The notes: generated by a model from the letters alone, not told the origin. DNA of 64,000 nucleotides from Arthrobacter sp. EpRS71 (GCF_001512285.1 NZ_LNUV01000003.1:472117-536116); one strand, 5' to 3'. Shown: positions 18,908 through 28,207, numbered from the stretch's first letter. Numbers and translations: made by a program.

Positions 18908-18992
18908 TGGGGTCAGGGTAGGGGAACACCAAGAATTGGCAGCCAAGCACCGGTACTCCGGAGCCTGGCAATAGCTCAGAAGGGCTCAGCTC

Positions 18993-19352
18993 ATGTCCGC
19001 AGTCACTACGTTCGCTGATTTTCGTACTACTCAGGCGCCTGCCCGCCTGCGTCTCACCCGGCGGGGACGGATCGTCTTCTTCGGCATCCCGGCCATGCTG
19101 TTGGTGGCGGCGTTGCTGAGTCTCGCCGGTTTCATCAACTCCCCGGCGAAGGCCGCGGACTCGCAGTCCCAACTTCGTCCGCCTGTTGCGGTCACTGTTA
19201 CGGTCCAGCCGGGCCAGTCACTGTGGGGCATCGCCGGTGCAGCTGCTCCGGAGCGGGACCCCCGTGATGTCATCGCCGAGATCATCCAGCTGAACGACCT
19301 CCGGGGCGGCCGCATTCTGCCCGGCCAGCAGCTGTTCGTCCCCGCAAACTGA
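18993..19352 (+). CDS. LysM-domain membrane protein, likely SOS cell-division inhibitor (ChiZ/DivS-like)
   Basis: 119 aa: short basic cytoplasmic N-terminus, one transmembrane helix (about residues 27-49), then an extracytoplasmic LysM domain (about 68-117, VTVQPGQSLWGIAG … LPGQQLFVP) that binds peptidoglycan. A small LysM protein divergent from lexA is the arrangement of Rv2719c (ChiZ) in mycobacteria and DivS in corynebacteria, which block septation during SOS. LexA-type sites in the shared 346-base intergenic region support SOS control. The inhibitory role is inferred, not seen. Confidence 0.82.
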   Translation: MSAVTTFADFRTTQAPARLRLTRRGRIVFFGIPAMLLVAALLSLAGFINSPAKAADSQSQLRPPVAVTVTVQPGQSLWGIAGAAAPERDPRDVIAEIIQLNDLRGGRILPGQQLFVPAN

Positions 19353-19418
19353 TCCGTTCAGCATCCGCGAAAGCCGATGGTCGGGCGTCACAGTTAGTTG
19401 CCAGTCCCGGCCGCCCCT

Positions 19419-19424
19419 TAAACT
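19419..19424 (+). promoter_or_regulatory. -10 element TAAACT of a leaderless hisC promoter
   Basis: TAAACT, 6-base spacer, GTG at 19431. Probably drives the his operon. Confidence 0.6.
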
Positions 19425-19430
19425 GGGTTG

Positions 19431-20549
19431 GTGAGTGACCAGCTTGAGCGACTTGACCGACTTCCCCTTCGGACCAACCTGCGTGGATTGAGCCCCTACG
19501 GCGCACCGCAGCTTGATGTCCCCATCCTGCTCAACGTCAACGAGAACACTCATGGTGTCCCTGCCGATGTCCAGGCCGCTATTACGGAGGCCGTGGCCGC
19601 CGCAGCCACGGGACTGAACCGCTACCCGGATCGAGAGTTCACTGAACTCCGTCAAGCCCTTGCCGAGTACCTGGGCCACGGGCTTTCTCCGGATAACATC
19701 TGGGCCGCCAACGGCTCCAACGAAGTTCTGCAGCAGATCCTCCAGGCTTTTGGTGGACCAGGCCGCAAAGCCCTGGGTTTCCCACCCACGTACTCCATGT
19801 ACCCACTGCTCGCCAGTGGCACTGACACCGAGTATGTCCGCGGAGTCCGCGCAGACGACTACGGGCTGGACGCCGAATCGGCCGCTGCTCAGGTGCGGGA
19901 AACGGGCGCCAACATTGTTTTCCTGTGCTCGCCCAACAACCCCACAGGTACGGGCTTGGGATTGGACGTCGTCGAGGCTGTTTACGAGGCCGGCGAAGCC
20001 AGCCAGGCCATTGTGATCGTGGACGAGGCTTATCACGAGTTTGCGCACGACAATACTCCAAGCGCGCTGACCCTGCTGCCCGGCCGTGAGCGGCTGATTG
20101 TCTCGCGCACCATGAGCAAGGCTTTCGCCCTTGCCGGTGCCAGGCTCGGGTACATGGCGGCGGCTCCTGAAGTTACCGACGCCATCCGGTTGGTTCGCCT
20201 TCCGTACCACCTGTCTGCTGTTACTCAGGCAACAGCCCTTGCTGCGCTGAACCACCGCGAAGCCCTCATGGCCGACGTCGAAGACATCAAGGTCCAACGC
20301 GACCGGATTGTGACTGAACTGCTCCGCATGGGCCTCAAGCCTGCTGCTTCAGACTCCAACTACGTATTCTTCGGCGGGCTGGAGGAGCCGCACGCCATAT
20401 GGCAGGGCCTGCTGGACGCCGGTGTGCTGATTCGTGATGTCGGTATCCCCGGGCACTTGCGTGTCACTGCAGGAACCGAGCCGGAAACCACTGCCTTCCT
20501 GGAAGCTTTGGAAACCCTGCTGGACGGCACCGCGCCACACCGCGCCTAA
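19431..20549 (+). CDS. hisC: Histidinol-phosphate aminotransferase
   Basis: 372-aa class I/II PLP aminotransferase converting imidazole acetol phosphate to histidinol phosphate. The PLP lysine is in [15 protein letters not shown], with [10 protein letters not shown] and IVDEAYHEF upstream. GTG 19431 is chosen because it sits 6 bases after TAAACT; a TTG one codon earlier is also in frame. First gene of hisC-hisB-hisH-(small ORF)-priA. hisD is not upstream, unlike in many actinobacteria. Confidence 0.95.
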   Translation: MSDQLERLDRLPLRTNLRGLSPYGAPQLDVPILLNVNENTHGVPADVQAAITEAVAAAATGLNRYPDREFTELRQALAEYLGHGLSPDNIWAANGSNEVLQQILQAFGGPGRKALGFPPTYSMYPLLASGTDTEYVRGVRADDYGLDAESAAAQVRETGANIVFLCSPNNPTGTGLGLDVVEAVYEAGEASQAIVIVDEAYHEFAHDNTPSALTLLPGRERLIVSRTMSKAFALAGARLGYMAAAPEVTDAIRLVRLPYHLSAVTQATALAALNHREALMADVEDIKVQRDRIVTELLRMGLKPAASDSNYVFFGGLEEPHAIWQGLLDAGVLIRDVGIPGHLRVTAGTEPETTAFLEALETLLDGTAPHRA

Positions 20550-20595
20550 ACTTGTTCCTAGACCCAACCCACCCTTCGTGTATAAGGACGTCCCA

Positions 20596-21222
20596 ATGAG
20601 CGAAACCGGCGCTACGCCGACCGCTGCCCGCACCGCGCGCATGGAGCGCACCACCAGTGAATCGTCGGTTCTGGTGGAGATTAACCTGGACGGTTCAGGT
20701 GTCTCGGATATCAGCACCTCGGTTCCGTTCTATGACCACATGCTGACGGCCCTGTGCAAGCACTCCCTGATTGACATGACCGTCAAGGCCACTGGCGATA
20801 CCCACATTGACGCGCACCACACCGTGGAAGACGTTGCCATCACGTTTGGCGAGGTCCTGCGCACGGCACTGGGCAACAAAGCAGGCATTCGTCGCTTCGG
20901 TGAAGCAACGGTTCCTTTGGACGAAGCCTTGGCGCACGCCGTCGTGGATGTCTCCGGACGTCCCTACCTGGTACACGGTGGCGAGCCGGCCGGACAGGAA
21001 TACCACCTGATCGGCGGACACTTCACGGGATCGTTGACGCGCCACGTCTTTGAAGCCATTACGCTGCACGCCGGAATCTGTCTCCACATGAACGTGCTGG
21101 CCGGCCGCGACCCCCACCACATCGTCGAGGCCCAGTTCAAGGCCTTTGCGCGCGCATTGCGTGCAGCTGTTGAGTCCGATCCCCGTGTGGAGGGCATCCC
21201 CTCCACCAAAGGCGCACTATGA
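20596..21222 (+). CDS. hisB: Imidazoleglycerol-phosphate dehydratase
   Basis: 208-aa monofunctional dehydratase, without the N-terminal histidinol phosphatase found in E. coli. The metal-binding motif HHTVEDVAI and the C-terminal RDPHHIVEA motif are both present. AAGGA lies about 8 bases before the ATG. The stop overlaps the hisH start by 4 bases. Confidence 0.96.
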   Translation: MSETGATPTAARTARMERTTSESSVLVEINLDGSGVSDISTSVPFYDHMLTALCKHSLIDMTVKATGDTHIDAHHTVEDVAITFGEVLRTALGNKAGIRRFGEATVPLDEALAHAVVDVSGRPYLVHGGEPAGQEYHLIGGHFTGSLTRHVFEAITLHAGICLHMNVLAGRDPHHIVEAQFKAFARALRAAVESDPRVEGIPSTKGAL

Positions 21223-21962
21223 GCGGCCAGATTCTGAATAACGGGGCTGTGGCTGACGCCATAGCGTCCGTCAAGCCGGAGTCGCCTGAAGGCAAGCCCA
21301 CAGTCACGGTGCTGGACTATGGTTCGGGCAACGTCAGGTCCGCTGTTCGTGCCCTTGAACGTGCCGGTGCCCACGTGGTGCTGAGTTCCAAGCCCGAAGA
21401 CGTCCTGAATGCTGATGGTCTGGTGGTGCCCGGAGTCGGCGCTTACGAGACTGTGATGAAGGAACTTAAGTCCGTTGATGCCATCCGTATGATCGGACGC
21501 AGGGTGGCCGGTGGTCGTCCTGTGCTGGCCATCTGCGTGGGCTTGCAGGTTCTCTTCGAGGCCGGCGTTGAGCATGGCACCGAATCCGAAGGCATGGCCG
21601 AGTGGCCCGGCAAGGTTGAGCTCCTTCCCGCGCCCGTGGTTCCGCACATGGGCTGGAACACAGTGGACGTCCCGGAAGGCTCCAAGCTTTTTGCCGGGGT
21701 GGAACAGGAACGCTTCTACTTTGTGCACTCCTACGGGGTTCAAGAGTGGAATTTCGACGTCGTTCAGCCCCGCATGGCCCCTCCCATGGTGACGTGGTCC
21801 GAGCACGGCGCACGCTTCATTGCCGCAGTGGAGAACGGCCCCCTCTGCGCTACGCAGTTCCACCCGGAGAAGTCCGGCGATGCCGGAGCCCGGCTTTTGC
21901 GGAATTGGGTGGACAGTCTCCGGAAGCCCGCCGCGGAAGCATCCGGAAGCGGTGCCGCGTAG
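21219..21962 (+). CDS. hisH: Imidazole glycerol phosphate synthase glutaminase subunit
   Basis: 247-aa class I glutamine amidotransferase that feeds ammonia to HisF. Nucleophile cysteine in [11 protein letters not shown] and catalytic His/Glu in TQFHPEKSG. The oxyanion motif PGVGAY is intact. About 28 N-terminal residues precede the usual [10 protein letters not shown] start, an extension of unknown role. hisF is not in this window. Confidence 0.95.
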   Translation: MSGQILNNGAVADAIASVKPESPEGKPTVTVLDYGSGNVRSAVRALERAGAHVVLSSKPEDVLNADGLVVPGVGAYETVMKELKSVDAIRMIGRRVAGGRPVLAICVGLQVLFEAGVEHGTESEGMAEWPGKVELLPAPVVPHMGWNTVDVPEGSKLFAGVEQERFYFVHSYGVQEWNFDVVQPRMAPPMVTWSEHGARFIAAVENGPLCATQFHPEKSGDAGARLLRNWVDSLRKPAAEASGSGAA

Positions 21963-22121
21963 ATGTGGTGGTCGGTGATACTGATGGGCCTTGCCGGCCT
22001 GCTGGTGGGTGGGGGTATCTCCTTCCACCAACAGAAGAAGCCCCGGTGGGTCTCCATTTCTTTCTATGTGCTGGCCGGGATGTCCCTGCTGGCCGCTTAT
22101 CTCTTGACGCTGGGTAGCTGA
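21963..22121 (+). CDS. 52-aa membrane protein inside the his operon
   Basis: The ATG directly follows the hisH TAG with no gap. The product has two hydrophobic helices (about residues 4-20 and 31-50) separated by a basic loop HQQKKPRW. No family recognised. Zero-gap spacing, clean stop and membrane-protein character support a real gene. It is followed by 47 bases and then priA. Not expected as an enzyme of histidine synthesis. Confidence 0.7.
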   Translation: MWWSVILMGLAGLLVGGGISFHQQKKPRWVSISFYVLAGMSLLAAYLLTLGS

Positions 22122-22168
22122 ACCAGTAGTTCTGCGCACCGCGTCACCTTCGAACTCCAAGGACACAC

Positions 22169-22912
22169 ATGACCTCCTCCGCCCAGTCCGTTCTGGAACT
22201 CCTGCCTGCCGTTGACATTGTTGACGGCCAGGCGGTCCGCCTCCTGCAGGGAGAAGCCGGCTCGGAAACCAGCTACGGGACACCTCTGGAAGCAGCAGTG
22301 AACTGGCAGAACGCCGGTGCCGAATGGGTTCATATGGTGGACCTCGACGCTGCATTTGGCCGGGGGGACAACGCCGCGCTCATCAGCGAGGTGGTATCGC
22401 AGCTCAACGTCAAGGTGGAGCTCTCCGGCGGACTGCGGGATGACGAGTCTCTTGAGCGTGCACTGGAATTGGGTGTTGCCCGCGTGAACCTTGGCACGGC
22501 AGCGTTGGAGAATCCAGAGTGGACCCGGCGTGCGATTGAGCGCTTCGGTGACAAGATCGCCGTCGGCCTTGATGTCCGCGGCACAACGCTTGCTGGACGT
22601 GGTTGGACCAAAGAAGGCGGCGACCTCTGGGAGGTTCTGGCACGCCTTGAGGATGCGGGTTGTGCCCGCTACGTCGTCACCGACGTGACCAAGGACGGAA
22701 CGCTTCAGGGCCCGAACGTGGAACTCCTCCGCCAGATGGTGGAGAAGACCGGCAAGCCGGTGGTCGCCTCCGGCGGTATCTCCAGCTTGGAAGATCTCCG
22801 TGTTCTCCGCGAATTGGTACCGCTGGGTGTTGAAGGCGCGATCGTAGGCAAGGCTCTCTACGCCGGCGCCTTTACGCTGCCCGAAGCGCTGGACGTTGCC
22901 GGCCGCCGCTGA
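22169..22912 (+). CDS. priA: Bifunctional HisA/TrpF phosphoribosyl isomerase
   Basis: 247-aa (beta/alpha)8 barrel. The catalytic aspartates lie in [10 protein letters not shown] and TDVTKDGTL; phosphate-binding segments VELSGGL and VVASGGISS are present. In most actinobacteria this enzyme isomerises both ProFAR (histidine) and PRA (tryptophan), replacing TrpF; whether this genome lacks trpF cannot be seen here. AAGGA precedes the ATG. The stop overlaps the next gene (TGATG). Confidence 0.92.
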   Translation: MTSSAQSVLELLPAVDIVDGQAVRLLQGEAGSETSYGTPLEAAVNWQNAGAEWVHMVDLDAAFGRGDNAALISEVVSQLNVKVELSGGLRDDESLERALELGVARVNLGTAALENPEWTRRAIERFGDKIAVGLDVRGTTLAGRGWTKEGGDLWEVLARLEDAGCARYVVTDVTKDGTLQGPNVELLRQMVEKTGKPVVASGGISSLEDLRVLRELVPLGVEGAIVGKALYAGAFTLPEALDVAGRR

Positions 22913-23823
22913 TGCACCACGACGGAGGTCATCAGCACGAGGATCAAGGCCATGTCCGGCGTGAGCTTCCCGGCCATATCGCGGCCGCATTGGCCGGTGC
23001 CGGGGGAGCCACTGACTCTGCCGGCCAGCCGTGGTCCGGTAGGAGCCTGAGTGGTGATGACGCGAAGATCCATAACTTCGAAGACGACGACGGTTCTGCG
23101 GATCCTGGCTATGTTGCTGCCATTGCGGCGTTGATCGAGGGGACGGGCAGTGAGGCTGACGTTGTGGCCTCCCTGGCTACGGCACGGGTTTTCGTTCCCG
23201 TCGTTGCCCAGCTGGCTGAGGAAGCCGAAGGCGTAGATGGCCTGCACGCTGACAAACAAGCCGATATGGCATTGGTCACACTCAAGGCTCCTGACGGTCG
23301 CACCGCCATGCCGGTCTTTACCTCCGCTGCCGCCCTTGAGGCATGGCATGCGCAGGCGCGTCCTGTGGCTGTTTACGCCGCGCGCGCGGCCCTGTCCGCG
23401 GTTTCGGAGGGCGCGCAGCTGTTGGTCATGGACCCTGGCTCCGACTTCGCCTTCGTGGTGCGGCGCCCTGCCATGTGGGCCCTCGCCCAACAGAAGAACT
23501 GGACGCCGTCATACCTTGATGATCAACTGGAGGCAGCTCTCGCTTCAACGGTCTCGGCATTTCGGACGGTCCGTCGCCTTGAGACGCAGCCCGGTGGCGG
23601 CGTTGCGTCGCTGACGGCTGACGGCCGCCGCGTTTCCGGGGGCGGTGCAGGGCCGGAACTGCGTGTGGTGCTCTTCCTCGAAGATGGACTCGACGCCGTG
23701 GCTGTGCAGACCCTCGTTGCTCAACTGAACGAGGCTTGGGCACGGATGGATTCCTTTGCCGAAGGCGTTGATTCCATGGAAGTAAAACTGCAGCGCGCCG
23801 CACAGGAGCCCGCGCGGCAATAA
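22912..23823 (+). CDS. SseB-family protein
   Basis: 303 aa. The central part (about residues 65-185: ARVFVPVV … MPVFTSAAALEAWHAQARPV … GSDFAFVVRRP) matches the SseB N-terminal domain, and the C-terminal third resembles the SseB C-terminal region. The N-terminal 60 residues are His/Asp-rich and low complexity. In actinobacteria this gene regularly follows hisA/priA. Function is unknown; no catalytic motif is seen. Confidence 0.8.
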   Translation: MHHDGGHQHEDQGHVRRELPGHIAAALAGAGGATDSAGQPWSGRSLSGDDAKIHNFEDDDGSADPGYVAAIAALIEGTGSEADVVASLATARVFVPVVAQLAEEAEGVDGLHADKQADMALVTLKAPDGRTAMPVFTSAAALEAWHAQARPVAVYAARAALSAVSEGAQLLVMDPGSDFAFVVRRPAMWALAQQKNWTPSYLDDQLEAALASTVSAFRTVRRLETQPGGGVASLTADGRRVSGGGAGPELRVVLFLEDGLDAVAVQTLVAQLNEAWARMDSFAEGVDSMEVKLQRAAQEPARQ

Positions 23824-23873
23824 TGGCGGTGCCGGTTCCCGGGGCTGCCCTGGGGAACTAGAGGAATTTGCCA

Positions 23874-25178
23874 GTGAACTTTGCTCTCTACAAAGAGATG
23901 CTGTCCATACGCCCTGTCCGGCGTCTGCTCGTCGTGGGCATGATTGCCCGTATTCCACACTCGGCGGCAGGCGTGCTCCTCACCCTGCACATCGTGTTGA
24001 CCCTCGGCCAGGGATACGCGGCCGCGGGCGCAGCAGCTGCCGTCATGACCATTGGCATTGCGCTGGGCGCCCCGTGGCGTGGCCGCCGGGTGGACATGGT
24101 GGGCCTGCGTAAGGCACTGATCCCTTCAGTTGTCTCGGAGACCGTCATCTGGTCCATAGTCCCGCACGTTTCGTATGAGTGGCTGTTGCCGCTGGTGTTC
24201 GTTGGCGGCCTTTTCACGCTGCCGATCTTCAGTGTTGTCCGCCAGTCACTGGGCGTTATGGTCGACGGCGAGCAGCGGCGTTCGGCGTTCGCCCTGGACT
24301 CCATCGCCACCGAGCTGGTCTTCATGATTGGGCCGGCTGTTGGGGCAATCGTCGCCACCAGCGGTTTCTCGGCGATTGGACTCACGGCCGTTGGCGTTTC
24401 CGTCTCTGTGGCCGGGCTGTTCCTGATGTGGTTCAACCCGCCTACCCGCAGCGAAGTGGTGTGCACCCCGCAGGAGTCCGCGGACCGCGCGGCAGCCGAT
24501 CTCGCTGCTGCTGAGGCTGCCATGGTGGCGTCAGCACCGGCCCATGTTCAGGAAGCGGCGTCGGAAATGGCGTCCTCGACGTCCAGAACAGCCGCTCTGC
24601 GGAGTCGCGTCGCCAGGAACTTCACGTGGTTCACGGTCTCTGTTGCGGCACTTTTTGCGGTGGCCGCTGGATCCGGCATGGTTCTGAGCGGTTCCGATGT
24701 CAGCATTGTGGGGCTCTTGGAACGTGGTGGGCACGAGAATGAAATTGGCATCGTGTTCTTCTTCTGGTGCGCATCGTCAGTGGTGGGCGGCCTCATCTAC
24801 GGGTCAATGAAGCGGTCCGTCTCGCCCATGCTCCTGCTGCTGGGTATGGCCGCTCTCACCATCCCGATGGGCTTTGCCCAGGACACCTGGACACTGGCGT
24901 TCCTCTCACTCCTGCCGGGCCTGCTGTGCGCCCCCGTTCTGTCTGCATCTTCCGAGAAGGTAGCCGACCTCGTGGAGGAGGAGCGCCGGGGTGAAGCCAT
25001 GGGCTGGTACGGCTCCGCACTGACAGCTGGAGTCGCGCTCGGCGCACCTCTGGCCGGGGTCTTCATCGACACCGTGGGTCCTTCCGGTGGTTTCGCTGCC
25101 ATCGGAATTGCCGGCGTCGTGCTCTGCGCGGCCGGACTGATCCTGACGTCCCTGCGCCGCCGGGCAGCGCGGGTCTGA
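23874..25178 (+). CDS. MFS transporter
   Basis: 434 aa with about 12 hydrophobic helices and a long cytoplasmic loop rich in Ala/Ser (about residues 200-240) between the two halves, standard for the major facilitator superfamily. The loop 2-3 motif is GAPWRGRRVDMVGLRK. Substrate unknown; the family resembles drug or metabolite exporters. GTG 23874 is chosen because GAGGAA lies 7 bases upstream; a TTG two codons earlier is in frame but too close to that site. Confidence 0.85.
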   Translation: MNFALYKEMLSIRPVRRLLVVGMIARIPHSAAGVLLTLHIVLTLGQGYAAAGAAAAVMTIGIALGAPWRGRRVDMVGLRKALIPSVVSETVIWSIVPHVSYEWLLPLVFVGGLFTLPIFSVVRQSLGVMVDGEQRRSAFALDSIATELVFMIGPAVGAIVATSGFSAIGLTAVGVSVSVAGLFLMWFNPPTRSEVVCTPQESADRAAADLAAAEAAMVASAPAHVQEAASEMASSTSRTAALRSRVARNFTWFTVSVAALFAVAAGSGMVLSGSDVSIVGLLERGGHENEIGIVFFFWCASSVVGGLIYGSMKRSVSPMLLLLGMAALTIPMGFAQDTWTLAFLSLLPGLLCAPVLSASSEKVADLVEEERRGEAMGWYGSALTAGVALGAPLAGVFIDTVGPSGGFAAIGIAGVVLCAAGLILTSLRRRAARV

Positions 25179-25193
25179 AAAGCTCACCGAACG

Positions 25194-25233
25194 ACGACGG
25201 CGGGTCGACCATCTGTGGTCGACCCGCCGTCGT
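25194..25233. terminator. Two-way terminator hairpin between MFS gene and DUF1844 gene
   Basis: Perfect 18-bp arms (ACGACGGCGGGTCGACCA and its complement) around TCTG, between two convergent genes. T content after the stem is low on both strands; assigned on stem strength and position. Confidence 0.75.
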
Positions 25234-25254
25234 TGGTTCTTACCGTAGTTGGGG

Positions 25255-25653
25255 CTAGTTCACCGGTCCGGTGAACTTTTCGCCCGGACCCTTGCCCGGA
25301 GCGTCGGGAATAAGTGAAGCTTCGCGGAAAGCCAGCTGCAGGGAGCGCAGGCCATCGCGCAACGGGCCTGCATGCTGGGAGCCGATTTCCGGGGCTGCTG
25401 CGGACACCAGTCCGGCGAGGGCCGTGATCAGCTTGCGGGCTTCGTCCAAGTCTTTGAGGTCCTCGGCATTGGGGTCATCGGCCAGTCCGACTTTGACGGC
25501 TGCCGCACTCATGAGGTGAACGGCGCCGGTGGTAATGACTTCCACAGCCGGTACTTCAGCGATGTCGCGGATCTGCTGGGACACCCCGGCATCGGCGGCA
25601 GGGGAGGCGTTTTCGCTGTAGGAGTTGCGGGAATTGCTGTCTTCAGTGCTCAT
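25255..25653 (-). CDS. DUF1844 domain protein
   Basis: 132 aa. The core IRDIAEVPAVEVITTGAVHL followed by MSAAAVKVGL is the DUF1844 signature; a downstream helical region ARKLITALAGLVSAAAPEIG matches too. The N- and C-termini are low complexity. Usually found next to infC in actinobacteria, as here, in divergent orientation. No biochemical role is known. Confidence 0.85.
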   Translation of the reverse strand: MSTEDSNSRNSYSENASPAADAGVSQQIRDIAEVPAVEVITTGAVHLMSAAAVKVGLADDPNAEDLKDLDEARKLITALAGLVSAAAPEIGSQHAGPLRDGLRSLQLAFREASLIPDAPGKGPGEKFTGPVN

Positions 25654-25756
25654 ACTGGTAAGCTTGTCACAGACCGACTGGAAGTCGTTATTCAGGGTTA
25701 ATATCCGCAGTCAACGTTCCCGCCTTCCGCAATGTGCGCTTGGCGGGATGTTTCTG

Positions 25757-25762
25757 TAGAAT
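25757..25762 (+). promoter_or_regulatory. -10 element TAGAAT of the infC operon promoter
   Basis: TAGAAT at 25757-25762 would start transcription near 25769, giving an infC leader of about 235 bases. No good -35 was found at 17 bases, so this is a moderate call. Confidence 0.45.
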
Positions 25763-25768
25763 TGTCTT

Positions 25769-26004
25769 TCAGTTTGCAAGCGGAGTTCTCTCCCACCCGC
25801 GTCAGCCGTTCCCTCAGGGGACAGGATCCCTTTTGGGACAAGAGGTTGCCGGGTACCTGGTCGGACACTTGTGGAAGCATGGCTTCCGGAAGTGCGTGCT
25901 TCCTTGATGGAAGTGCAGCCGATCTTCGAGGCCTTCGATTGCACCAGCAATTGGGGGCCTTCTCTATTTGCCGGTGACATCACCACAACCACAGGAGCTT
26001 TAAC
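25769..26004 (+). promoter_or_regulatory. infC operon leader with terminator-like attenuator hairpin (25929-25969)
   Basis: At 25929-25960 two 14-base arms pair fully (with G-U pairs) around ACCA and are followed by TCTCTATTT, a classic intrinsic terminator placed 35 bases before infC. Upstream, repeated GGAAGC/GCTTCC and GGAAGTGC elements (about 25872-25917) can pair in alternative ways. Together they look like a regulated leader, perhaps an L20- or IF3-responsive attenuator. AGGAG at 25993-25997 is the infC ribosome binding site. The remaining bases back to 25654 show nothing recognised. Confidence 0.6.
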
Positions 26005-27063
26005 ATTAGCGAGCCAAGAATCAATGAGCGTATCCGCGTCCCCGAGGTGCGGTTGGTCGGTCCTGCCGGCGAACAGGTAGGAATTGTCCGCATCGAGGAC
26101 GCCCTGCGTCTTGCTGCCGAGTCCGATCTCGATCTCGTTGAAGTTGCCCCGCAGGCTAAGCCTCCTGTTTGCAAGTTGATGGACTTCGGCAAGTACAAGT
26201 ACGAAGCCGCAGTGAAGGCCCGCGAGGCCCGCAAGAACCAGACAAATACGGTTCTCAAGGAAATCCGCTTCCGCCTTAAGATCGACAAGCACGACTACGA
26301 AACCAAGCGCGGACACGCGCTTCGGTTCTTGGGTGCCGGCGACAAAGTCAAGGCCATGATCCAGTTCCGTGGCCGTGAGCAGCAGCGTCCCGAGATGGGC
26401 ATCCGCTTGCTGCAGCGTTTCGCTGAAGACGTTGCCGAGGTTGGCATCATCGAGTCCAGCCCGCGCATCGATGGCCGCAACATGGTCATGGTGATCGGCC
26501 CGCTGAAGAACAAGGCTGAAGCCAAGGCCGAGGCCCGCCGCGCTACGCAGCGTGCTGAAGCCAAGGCACAGAACGAGGCCAAGGCATCCGGACGCGTTGA
26601 CACCACGGGCGAGCAGGCTCCGTTGACTCAGAGCCTTGCTGATCTTCTTCCCGAGGGTTTCAAGGTCTCTGAAGAGGAGACCAAGCAGGAAACTGCTGAA
26701 GCCCCCGAGGCACAGGCACCGGTTGCTGAGGAAGCTCCGGTTGCTGAGGAATCCGCACCCGTTGCTGAAGAGGCTCCGGTTGTTGAGGGAGCTCCGGTTG
26801 TGGAAGAGGCTCCCGTTGTTGAGGAAGCCCCCGTGGTCGCAGCTCCTGTTGCCAAGGCAGCACCGGCTCCGGCGAAGGCTGCACCGGCCGCCAAGGCAGC
26901 ACCCGCAGAGGCAGCTCCGAAACCAGCTGTTCCGGCCGCAGCCCCGAAGCCTGCAGTTCCTTCGGCTCCGAAGCCCGTCGCCAAGCCGGCAGCTCCCAAG
27001 CCGGCAGCTCGGCCCGCGGCCCCCAAGGCTGCACCGAAGCCTGCATCACGCAAGACCAACTAG
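26005..27063 (+). CDS. infC: Translation initiation factor IF-3 with long Ala/Pro-rich tail
   Basis: IF-3 binds the 30S subunit and checks start codons. The start is ATT at 26005: it gives (M)[18 protein letters not shown], the normal actinobacterial N-terminus, and AGGAG lies 7 bases upstream. A start at the first GTG (26047) would delete conserved residues. The rare ATT start is known from E. coli infC, where IF-3 represses its own translation. The canonical protein ends near residue 185; about 165 further residues are Ala/Pro/Glu/Val repeats ([12 protein letters not shown]…), ending in a basic [16 protein letters not shown] tail. Confidence 0.95.
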   Translation: MSEPRINERIRVPEVRLVGPAGEQVGIVRIEDALRLAAESDLDLVEVAPQAKPPVCKLMDFGKYKYEAAVKAREARKNQTNTVLKEIRFRLKIDKHDYETKRGHALRFLGAGDKVKAMIQFRGREQQRPEMGIRLLQRFAEDVAEVGIIESSPRIDGRNMVMVIGPLKNKAEAKAEARRATQRAEAKAQNEAKASGRVDTTGEQAPLTQSLADLLPEGFKVSEEETKQETAEAPEAQAPVAEEAPVAEESAPVAEEAPVVEGAPVVEEAPVVEEAPVVAAPVAKAAPAPAKAAPAAKAAPAEAAPKPAVPAAAPKPAVPSAPKPVAKPAAPKPAARPAAPKAAPKPASRKTN

Positions 27064-27180
27064 TTCAACGCCGCGGAGGCCTCGCTTCCATCGGCAAGCA
27101 ACCAGCATGCCGGCCCTTGTAGGCCGGCTGCACGAAAGAATCGCGGACTTGTCCGTGGATACGTAAGGAGATCGGTTCCC

Positions 27181-27375
27181 ATGCCGAAGATGAAGACCCA
27201 CAGCGGTGCTAAGAAGCGCTTCAAGCTGACCGGTACCGGCAAGCTGAAGCGTCAGCAGGCCAACCGCCGCCACTACCTGGAGCACAAGTCCTCCAGGCTG
27301 ACCCGTCGCCTCGCCGGCGACAAGCTCGTCTTCAAGGGCGATGCCAAGGTCATCAAGAAGATGCTCGGCGTCTAA
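27181..27375 (+). CDS. rpmI: Ribosomal protein bL35
   Basis: 64-aa basic protein beginning [20 protein letters not shown], the L35 signature, and ending VIKKMLGV. Preceded by TAAGGAG 8-10 bases upstream. The 117-base gap after infC holds a 7-bp hairpin GCCGGCC/GGCCGGC near 27110-27130. Confidence 0.97.
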   Translation: MPKMKTHSGAKKRFKLTGTGKLKRQQANRRHYLEHKSSRLTRRLAGDKLVFKGDAKVIKKMLGV

Positions 27376-27494
27376 GTTCCAAGTTCTTTGGTCACTGCCA
27401 TCCGGCAGGGACCGACTACACCAAAAGCCTTCTCAGGCCGGCCGGGTTTCCGGCAGTAGCAGCTTGGGATAAAGATTTCTGAAGGAGTACGCAC

Positions 27495-28181
27495 GTGGCA
27501 CGTGTGAAGCGGGCGGTAAACGCCCACAAGAAGCGCCGGGTTGTCCTTGAACGCGCAAAGGGTTACCGCGGACAGCGTTCGCGCCTGTACCGCAAGGCCA
27601 AAGAGCAGCTGCTGCACTCGTTTGTGTACAGCTACGGTGACCGTCGCAAGAAGAAGGGTGACTTCCGTCGCCTCTGGATCCAGCGTATCAACGCTGCATC
27701 CCGCGCCAATGGCCTCACCTACAACCGTCTGATCCAGGGCCTCAAGGCCGCTGAGGTTGAGGTTGACCGCCGCATGCTGGCCGAGCTGGCCGTTTCCGAC
27801 GCCAACGCTTTCGCCGCTCTGGTGAACATTGCCAAGGCTGCACTTCCGGCTGACACCTCCGCTCCGGCTGCGGCTGCTGCAGCTCCCAAGGCTGCCGCTC
27901 CCAAGGCTGCCAAGGTTGCTCCGGCTGCTGCCACCGCAACGGCTGTCAAGGCTGCAGTTTCCGAGAAGCCGGCTATCGACGGCGCAGTTGCTGCTGATGG
28001 CGACGAAGCTCCGGAAGGCTACGCCATCAAGGGCAACGCTGAGTCCAAGAAGTACCACGTTCCGGGTTCCACCTGGTACAACACCACCGCTGCTGAGTAC
28101 TGGTTCTCCACCGTTGAGGCTGCAAAGGCTGCCGGCTTTGAGCCTGCAGGTGGCGAAGCCCGCCAGCAGATCAAGAACTAG
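27495..28181 (+). CDS. rplT: Ribosomal protein bL20 with C-terminal extension
   Basis: GTG start with AAGGAG upstream. Residues 1 to about 118 are a standard L20 ([20 protein letters not shown] … [14 protein letters not shown]), which binds 23S rRNA early in 50S assembly. About 110 further residues follow: an Ala/Lys/Pro linker, then a compact segment with [18 protein letters not shown] and [20 protein letters not shown]. The latter has the K-G-N…K-Y-H-x-P…Y…T-x-A-E-x-W-F…A-G-F pattern of small domains appended to other bacterial proteins. Normal L20 is about 120 residues. Confidence 0.94.
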   Translation: MARVKRAVNAHKKRRVVLERAKGYRGQRSRLYRKAKEQLLHSFVYSYGDRRKKKGDFRRLWIQRINAASRANGLTYNRLIQGLKAAEVEVDRRMLAELAVSDANAFAALVNIAKAALPADTSAPAAAAAAPKAAAPKAAKVAPAAATATAVKAAVSEKPAIDGAVAADGDEAPEGYAIKGNAESKKYHVPGSTWYNTTAAEYWFSTVEAAKAAGFEPAGGEARQQIKN

Positions 28182-28194
28182 TCGCAACTGCCAC

Positions 28195-28200
28195 TAAAGT
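28195..28200 (+). promoter_or_regulatory. -10 element TAAAGT, leaderless start of the RNA methyltransferase gene
   Basis: TAAAGT, 7-base spacer, ATG at 28208. Confidence 0.5.
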
Positions 28201-28207
28201 TCTTTAT

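Noticed and set aside
20964..22355. 463-aa minus-strand ORF opposite hisB-hisH
   Set aside because: Antisense shadow of strongly conserved his genes in high-GC DNA; no family signature.
26628..27059. Ala/Thr/Gly-rich minus-strand ORF opposite the IF-3 tail
   Set aside because: Mirror of the repetitive infC coding sequence; low complexity comes from the repeats.
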